Source: Delphinus delphis (taxonomy: Eukaryota > Chordata > Mammalia > Artiodactyla > Delphinidae). Taken from it: a stretch of DNA of 64,000 nt. The translations under genes were made by a program, and so were the position numbers. Positions 58,796 to 64,000 of the stretch are shown here, piece by piece. Every line of letters starts with the position of its first letter. Position 1 is the first letter of the stretch. Where the stretch lies: the NCBI RefSeq assembly GCF_949987515.2, contig NC_082689.1:99300957-99364956 (forward strand), in the 5' to 3' direction. The notes beneath the pieces are model-generated. The model saw only the letters and a program-made list of their open reading frames with translations. It did not search any database and was not told where the DNA came from.

Positions 58796-59902
58796 AAATG
58801 TTTATAAATTAATCTGCATTGAAAATACAATGGTTGTTGCAATTTATAGGGAGTCAGGCTTTTGGGATTCCCCAGTCATAAAACTTAAGAATGTAAATGA
58901 TACACTTTGGGAATAAAAGTATAGAAAGAAATGTGATGTGTATGCCAATTATGCGTGCATCTAACATCCCTCTTACACCTGCTCCTGCAAGGAGTCAAAG
59001 AAATCCTTTTTTCATAGAGTTCTCATTCCAAATTTTGTGAAAATTTAAATTGTCTTACCCTTGACTCTCCACACTTTTCACTTGATTCTGACCCTCTACA
59101 AGAGCCTGAATCCATTTATTCCTGAAGTATCTTGCAAATACCACAGTATGTTTAATACCGACAACACCAAGTATACCGATTTTGTTGCAAAGGTTCATCA
59201 TTATCTTAACTCATCATGAGGTAAAGGGCATTGACACAGAACATTCAAGTATGCTACTTCAATACCCTTTTCATTTTTTTAAACAAAACGATCCTCAACC
59301 TCTCATTAATAAATGTTATGTGCCTGTTAGAAAAAAGCTTCCTGGCTCTAATTTATCTGATGACATTTTCTATCACAATAAACAAAATACTAGTGAAAGG
59401 TTGAGCCTGCTTCTGTCTTTCCCTTTGCCAATTTACAAAATAAACATTTACTGATTTGGTCATTAGAGTTTAAACTATTGAACTGAAGACAGATGTTCCT
59501 TGAACAAAGATTGAAAAGACGAGACAGATCAGAAATTCTCACAAGGCCAGAACTTAAAACATTAATGATTACAGCTTCTCTTATCTGTCACCAGAGCCTT
59601 TAGGGTGAAAATATGGCTCTGGATTTTCTGGAGATGCGTATAGTGTACACCAGCCTATGGACTTTGGAAAACCTTTTTCCTATGTGTTCTTCCAGTGAAT
59701 TAAAAAGAAAATAATTTCTGAATTTAGCCTTGTAAACTGAACTTTGCCCAGCAAGTATATTGAACTGATGCATAACTGAATGCCCAAGTCCCTGTTCATT
59801 TTGGGGATTTAGCAAGCATTCCTTTGAAAACGAACCAACTCAGTCAATGTCAGTACCACCCCCAAAAATATTACAGTGAAACTAATTTCTTCTTTTTTAA
59901 AA
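58796..59902. other. unassigned stretch
   Basis: No recognised repeat. Open frames at 59182-59454 (plus) and 59600-59815 (minus) show no domain. Confidence 0.4.
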
Positions 59903-59914
59903 AATTTGCGTGGA

Positions 59915-60259
59915 GGGACTTCCCTGGTGGTGCAGTGGTTAGGAATCCACCTGCCAATGCAAGGGACATGGGTTCAATCCCTGGTCTGAGAAGATCCCAC
60001 ATGCTGTGGAGCAACTAAGTCCATGTGCTGCAACTACTGAGCCTGCGCTCTAGGGCCCGTGTGCTGCAGCTACTGAGCTCGTGTGCTGCAACTACTGAAG
60101 CCCGCACGCCCAGATCCCGTGTTCTGCAACAAGAGAAGCCACTGCAACGAGAAGCCCGTGCACTGCAACGAAGACTAGCCCCTGCTCGCCACAGCTAGAG
60201 GAAGCCCTCGTGCAGCAACGAAGAACCAAGGCAGCCAACAAAAAACAACAACAACAAAA
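59915..60259 (+). mobile_element. CHR-type SINE, long form, sense
   Basis: Head 'gggacttccctggtggtgca', body with several 'gctgcaRctactgag' units, 'cacagctagaggaagccctc' and a CAA-rich tail. Flanks 'aatttgcgtgga' (59903-59914) and 'aaattgcatgga' (60260-60271) form a slightly decayed target duplication. Confidence 0.93.
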
Positions 60260-60271
60260 AAATTGCATGGA

Positions 60272-61800
60272 AAAAGGAAATGTGATTATTTGGAGGAAGA
60301 AATCAGTGCAGGGAATGGGAATTTTTAAAATGTACTCAATGTCTGAAAGTATTGAAAATCTAAGTGAAACTATAGGATGAATGGGTGGCAGGTTTCTTCA
60401 GGTCTGAGAGTCCTCCTAAGAACTGGGTTCGATTGGAAAGGTTGACGGCACACAGTGTGACTGAAGGCTTTGTGCCTTACCCTCACTGGCTACAAAAAGA
60501 AAAAAAGAAATTTTAAAAATCCAATATCAGTGCAACATAAACATTCTCTTGGTGCCTGAAATTCCACCATGAAGATTCATTGCTTTGGGAAAGCCTAGTT
60601 TCTTGGTAGTCATCTTGGTTTAAACTGTCTTCCCTAAAAAAGCCACAAACAGAATATGTAGAGGCTGGTGCGAATAGAGGAAATGAGAAAGGGAGGTAAA
60701 TGTAGAGCTATATCAGCCTGTTTAGGATAGGAAGGGTGGGAAGGAGCAACGAAGGACCATATTAGTGAGTAACACACTCCTGAGGGCTGAGTTGGAGGGT
60801 GAGAATGCACCCATCACAAGGCAACCTCCTTCCTGGTTTAATCAAAACCCAGGATGACTATCCGGGTGGGGCAGAAATTTCCTGTGTGAAATAGCACTTT
60901 CCCTTGAAGCCAAGGAGTTCTTAGGGACATTTTCTGGCCATATATCTAACACCTCCAAAGCACTCTTAAGAGGCACAGTGGGAAGAGGGCGGGCCAGTTA
61001 GATAATAGACCGCAAAAGTGTCCACGCCTACATGTAGTATTGTCTGAACTAAACACACACACAGAGAAAGGGCAATTTGGAAAGAAAAGGTACATCCCAG
61101 GAGCCAAGACAAAAGGGGAAGTTATAATGAGTTCTTCCCTTCTTCCTGCTCTTCCTCCTTTTACTTCTGTGAATGTTTACAGAAAATCACAATCCTGCTT
61201 TGTATTTTGAGAGAGAATATAAATCTACCGCCTCCCAACATGTCACAGCCGCCATTTGCCACTGCCAGCCACCTGTGGATTTCCTATAAGCAGGGTTCAT
61301 TCATTGTGCAAATTAGATAATTGAAACAATCTATCTGCTTCAGGCAGCTGGCTTCAGGGATGACGCTTGCCTGTTGCCATGACAAGTAATTTTCAGAGTG
61401 AAATTTTAGGTACAATAACTCACTGAACAATAAGCTGTTGCCCTGTTCTATCAGGAAGACAAGACCTTAAGGATAAAATTCTTTCTTTATTTATATTTAT
61501 TGGCTACTGGAGATGATAAAGCAATCTCTCACCAATTAGTATTCTAGCCAGCCCCTTTTCTTCTGCTTTATGATCATCTCCCTTGCTGCAAAGGAAGATA
61601 GGATGAAAGAGTACAATTCTGTTGATCGTGGTTCTCTGGGATTCCTCAGTCATACCTTCTAGATGGTGGGCTATTCATTATGGTGCAGACCTTGAAGGGA
61701 TGAAATCAGAGGAGCTAGGAAATCCATAGCTTGTGTTGCTTCACAAATATGCGTGTGGCATCTTCACCCAGGGATTAATTATACTTCTATATATTCTAAT
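60272..61800. other. unassigned, mostly repeat-free stretch; candidate conserved block at its end
   Basis: No recognised transposon or exon over 1.5 kb. Positions 61180-61500 are complex, with homeobox-core text ('gcaaattagataattgaaac') and an E-box 'cagctg'. This makes them a reasonable candidate for a conserved regulatory element, but conservation cannot be seen from one sequence. Confidence 0.4.
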
Positions 61801-61816
61801 CAGAAAGAAAAGTCTT

Positions 61817-62190
61817 TTTAAATTTTTTTTATTGAGTATAGTTGATCTACAATGTTGTGTTAGTATCTGCTGTACAGCAAAGTGATTCTGTTATACATAT
61901 ATATACATTCTTTTTTAATATTCTTTTGCATTGTGGTTTATCACAGGATACTGAATATGGTTCTCTGTGCTATACAGTAGGACCTTGTTGTCTATGCAAT
62001 CTGTATATAAAAGCTTATATCTGCTAACCCCAACCTCCCAGTCCATCCCTCCCCCCAACCCCCTCCCCCTCGGCAAGCACAAGCCTGTTCTCTATGTCCG
62101 TGATTCTGTTTCTGTTTCGCAGATAGGTTCATTTGTGTCATATTTTAGATTCCACGTTTAAGTGATATCATATGGTATTTGTATTTGTTT
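61817..62190 (-). mobile_element. 5'-truncated L1 insertion, antisense
   Basis: T-rich start, 'ctacaatgttgtgttagtat', 'tgctgtacagcaaagtgatt', 'tctctgtgctatacagtagg' and 'tgtgtcatattttagattcc' are the antisense 3' UTR of cetartiodactyl L1. Flanked by a perfect 16-bp 'cagaaagaaaagtctt' (61801-61816 and 62191-62206). Confidence 0.93.
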
Positions 62191-62299
62191 CAGAAAGAAA
62201 AGTCTTAGAAGGAGAGTAACATAGGCTTGGAACATTTTTCCCTGTGTTTTATAGGATTAAAAGCAGTCAGCAAAGTCAGAGAGGTCAGAAGAGGACATG

Positions 62300-62425
62300 A
62301 GCTCTGTGAAAGCTGGGACCCCAGCGGCTTTTGATCTCTGCCTTGTCCCCTTAGCCTGGAAGGGCTCAAGCCCCATCAGGTGCACTTGATAGATATTTTC
62401 TGAACAAACAAGTGAATGAATGAAT
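62300..62425 (+). mobile_element. L2 end, sense
   Basis: 'tgatctctgccttgtcccct' and the terminal 'aacaagtgaatgaatgaatt' fit a diverged L2 3' end. Positions 62426-62694 are unassigned. Confidence 0.5.
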
Positions 62426-62694
62426 TGCTTTCTCCCACTTCACTTCAGACACATTGCATTCTAGTGTCCTCCCCCTTCCCCTTCTCATCAAAACCTGCTC
62501 TTACAAAACTATCTCCATTTAAGCACAAGTCCCTAAAACCTGCTCCATGAAAAGAGGTCTATATGTCCACATAAGTTTGGGAAATTATGCATGCATTCTA
62601 TTCTTGGTGATTGAAAATGCTCATGAGAATACTAGAGGCACTTTCTCCTGCAGCTAAGAAATCGGAATAACTTTGCCTAACTCAAAATTTCCTA

Positions 62695-63170
62695 AACTTT
62701 ATTCATTTATTTCATTTTATTTGGTAGATGTTAATGGAACATTTGCTATGTGCCAGGAAATGGTCTAGACATAGGAAGTGACCAATCAGATAAAGTCCCT
62801 GCCTGTCCTATGGAATTTACGCTCTGGTGGGGAAGACAGAGAGTGCACAAATAAATAAAATACTTAGCTGATCAGATGTTGGTAAGAGAAGTGCAATAAA
62901 GAAAAACAAAAAGGCAAGAGCGGTAGGGAGGACTGTGACAGGGAGTTACAGTTTTAAGTTCAGTAGTTATTATTGAGGAGAGGTTTGAGCAAAGACCTGC
63001 AAGAGGTGAGGGAGTGAGTCACTGGGGGAAAGATATTCCAAGCAGAGGAAGCAGCAAGTGCAAAGGTCCTGAGAATGTCTGCATGTCTGGAGTGTGTGAG
63101 GAAACCAAGATGGCCAGGGCTGCTGGATGACTCTAGGATGGGAAGGGCAGTAAGAGGAAAGGTCACGGAG
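62695..63170 (-). mobile_element. LINE L2, antisense
   Basis: 'catttgctatgtgccaggaa', 'aatttacgctctggtgggga', 'gtttgagcaaagacctgcaa', 'agaggtgagggagtgagtca' and 'gcaagtgcaaaggtcctgag' are the antisense L2 3' region in order. Confidence 0.75.
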
Positions 63171-63334
63171 GTGAGAGGGGTAGGGATGGGGGTCAGGTTA
63201 CGGAGATCATATCTAACCGCAAAAGTGCTTCACTGGTAATGCTGAGAAGTGTTGTCTTTGCTCAGAACCCTCCTTGGTCTCCGCACACACAAGTAAAAAC
63301 AAACACACACAATTTTAAGAAAAAGCAAAAACGA

Positions 63335-63455
63335 GACCGGTTTCCTCATGAGTAAAATAATATTGCCTTCCTTTCAAATATTTTTTTAATAATAAAAAAT
63401 AAATTTTATAGAGTTGTGGGCATTTAGTTAATGCTCAATAAATGTTAGCTCTTTG
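63335..63455 (+). mobile_element. MIR 3' part, sense
   Basis: 'gtttcctcatgagtaaaata' and 'gttaatgctcaataaatgtt' are the MIR 3' half with an AT-rich middle. Positions 63171-63334 and 63456-63785 hold nothing recognised. Confidence 0.55.
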
Positions 63456-63785
63456 CTTTTTTCTCTTTCTCACTCCATCTCCCAAAAAAACATGTTGTCT
63501 GCCCAGTCTACTATCATGCTGCTATAGCAATGATAACAGTAAGCAATAAGCATAAAGTGCAGAATCAAAGGCATAGGACAACGAGTGTTTGAAGGTGGAC
63601 AGATAAAAACTTTGGTGGATATAATGCCGTAGATTCCACTAATGAAAAAGATGAGAGAAACTAAAAGATCCCACACCAGAGGATCAAGAAAGCAGACAGG
63701 GCAACAGGGATCAGGATTCTGGGCTGTATATGTGGACATCGGCTGCAAACAGTGAGAAAGGCACCTTGTACACACCAGGGAGGTT

Positions 63786-64000
63786 TCTTTTTTCTTTTTT
63801 TTTTTTTTTTTTGCGGTACGCGGGCCTCTCCCTGCCGTGGCCTCTCCCGTTGCGGAGCACAGGCTCCGGACGCGCAGGCTTAGTGGCCATGGCTCACGGG
63901 CCCAGCCGCTTCGCGGCATGTGGGATCTTCCCGGACCGGGGCACGAACCTGTGTCCCCTGCATTGGCAGGTGGACTCTCAACCACTGCGCCACCAGGGAA
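63786..64000 (-). mobile_element. CHR-type SINE, short form, antisense, cut by window end
   Basis: T-rich tail, 'gcggtacgcgggcc', body and 'gcgccaccagggaa' at the edge, so only the last few head bases and the second target duplication are missing. The 171-codon minus frame at 63470-63985 is built on this SINE and is not a gene. Confidence 0.94.

Noticed and set aside
63470..63985. 171-codon minus-strand open frame
   Set aside because: More than a third is the antisense CHR SINE plus its poly-T (a poly-lysine run). The remainder has no recognisable domain.
1..64000. A previously undescribed functional system
   Set aside because: I looked for gene clusters, defence-type loci, repeat arrays and structured RNAs and found none. 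The window is ordinary repeat-rich mammalian non-coding DNA.

Overview
This window is non-coding mammalian nuclear DNA, almost certainly from a whale or dolphin. The main clue is about 20 copies of tRNA-derived SINEs of the CHR type. They carry a head like 'cttccctggtggcgcagtgg', a Pol III B-box-like 'ggttcgtgcc', and an A-rich or CAA-rich tail. This density of long CHR-type copies (about 200 bp and about 300-390 bp classes) fits Cetacea; older related copies are shared with hippos and ruminants. The species cannot be named from the sequence alone.

I recognise no functional protein-coding exon, rRNA, tRNA, CRISPR array or bacterial-type signal. Every long open frame lies in a SINE, in a degenerate LINE, or in unremarkable sequence. 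The window looks like an intron of a large gene or an intergenic desert. The only gene-derived item is a broken minus-strand retrocopy at about 57769-58795, with a stop, a frameshift and a SINE inside it.

Layout. 1-5000: antisense L1 debris, two back-to-back CHR SINEs, an L2, a possible old LTR and a third SINE. 5-18 kb: mostly unassigned DNA with scattered L2, MIR and L1 relics, a tail-less SINE, a 76-bp mariner-like palindrome (11203-11278) and a TG microsatellite. 18-23 kb: MIR and L2, an LTR-like relic and a long degenerate sense L1. 25-26 kb: antisense L1 split by a SINE. 28-31.5 kb: a cluster of MIR/L2 relics and a good L2. 32.8-34 kb: sense L1. 39.6-42.2 kb: an MLT1-like LTR with a 3 x 32-bp tandem repeat, then a 105-110-bp local direct repeat. 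43.6-46.1 kb: antisense L1 with a compound GA/TG microsatellite and a SINE. 46553-46964: a well-preserved solo LTR with a 5-bp target duplication. 47.5-53.8 kb: several SINEs and a short L1 insertion. 54.9-57.6 kb: an L2 split by an internally deleted L1, which is itself split by two SINEs at one target site. 57.8-58.8 kb: the retrocopy. 59.9-64 kb: a SINE, a possible conserved non-coding block, a 5'-truncated L1, an L2 and a SINE cut by the window edge.

No genes act together here, so the content is best read as a record of insertions. Nested elements and target duplications give a relative order: L2 and MIR are oldest, then L1 and MLT1, then the mariner-like element, the solo LTR and the retrocopy (order among these not fixed), then the CHR SINEs. 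Repeat family names are from memory of consensus sequences, not from a database search.
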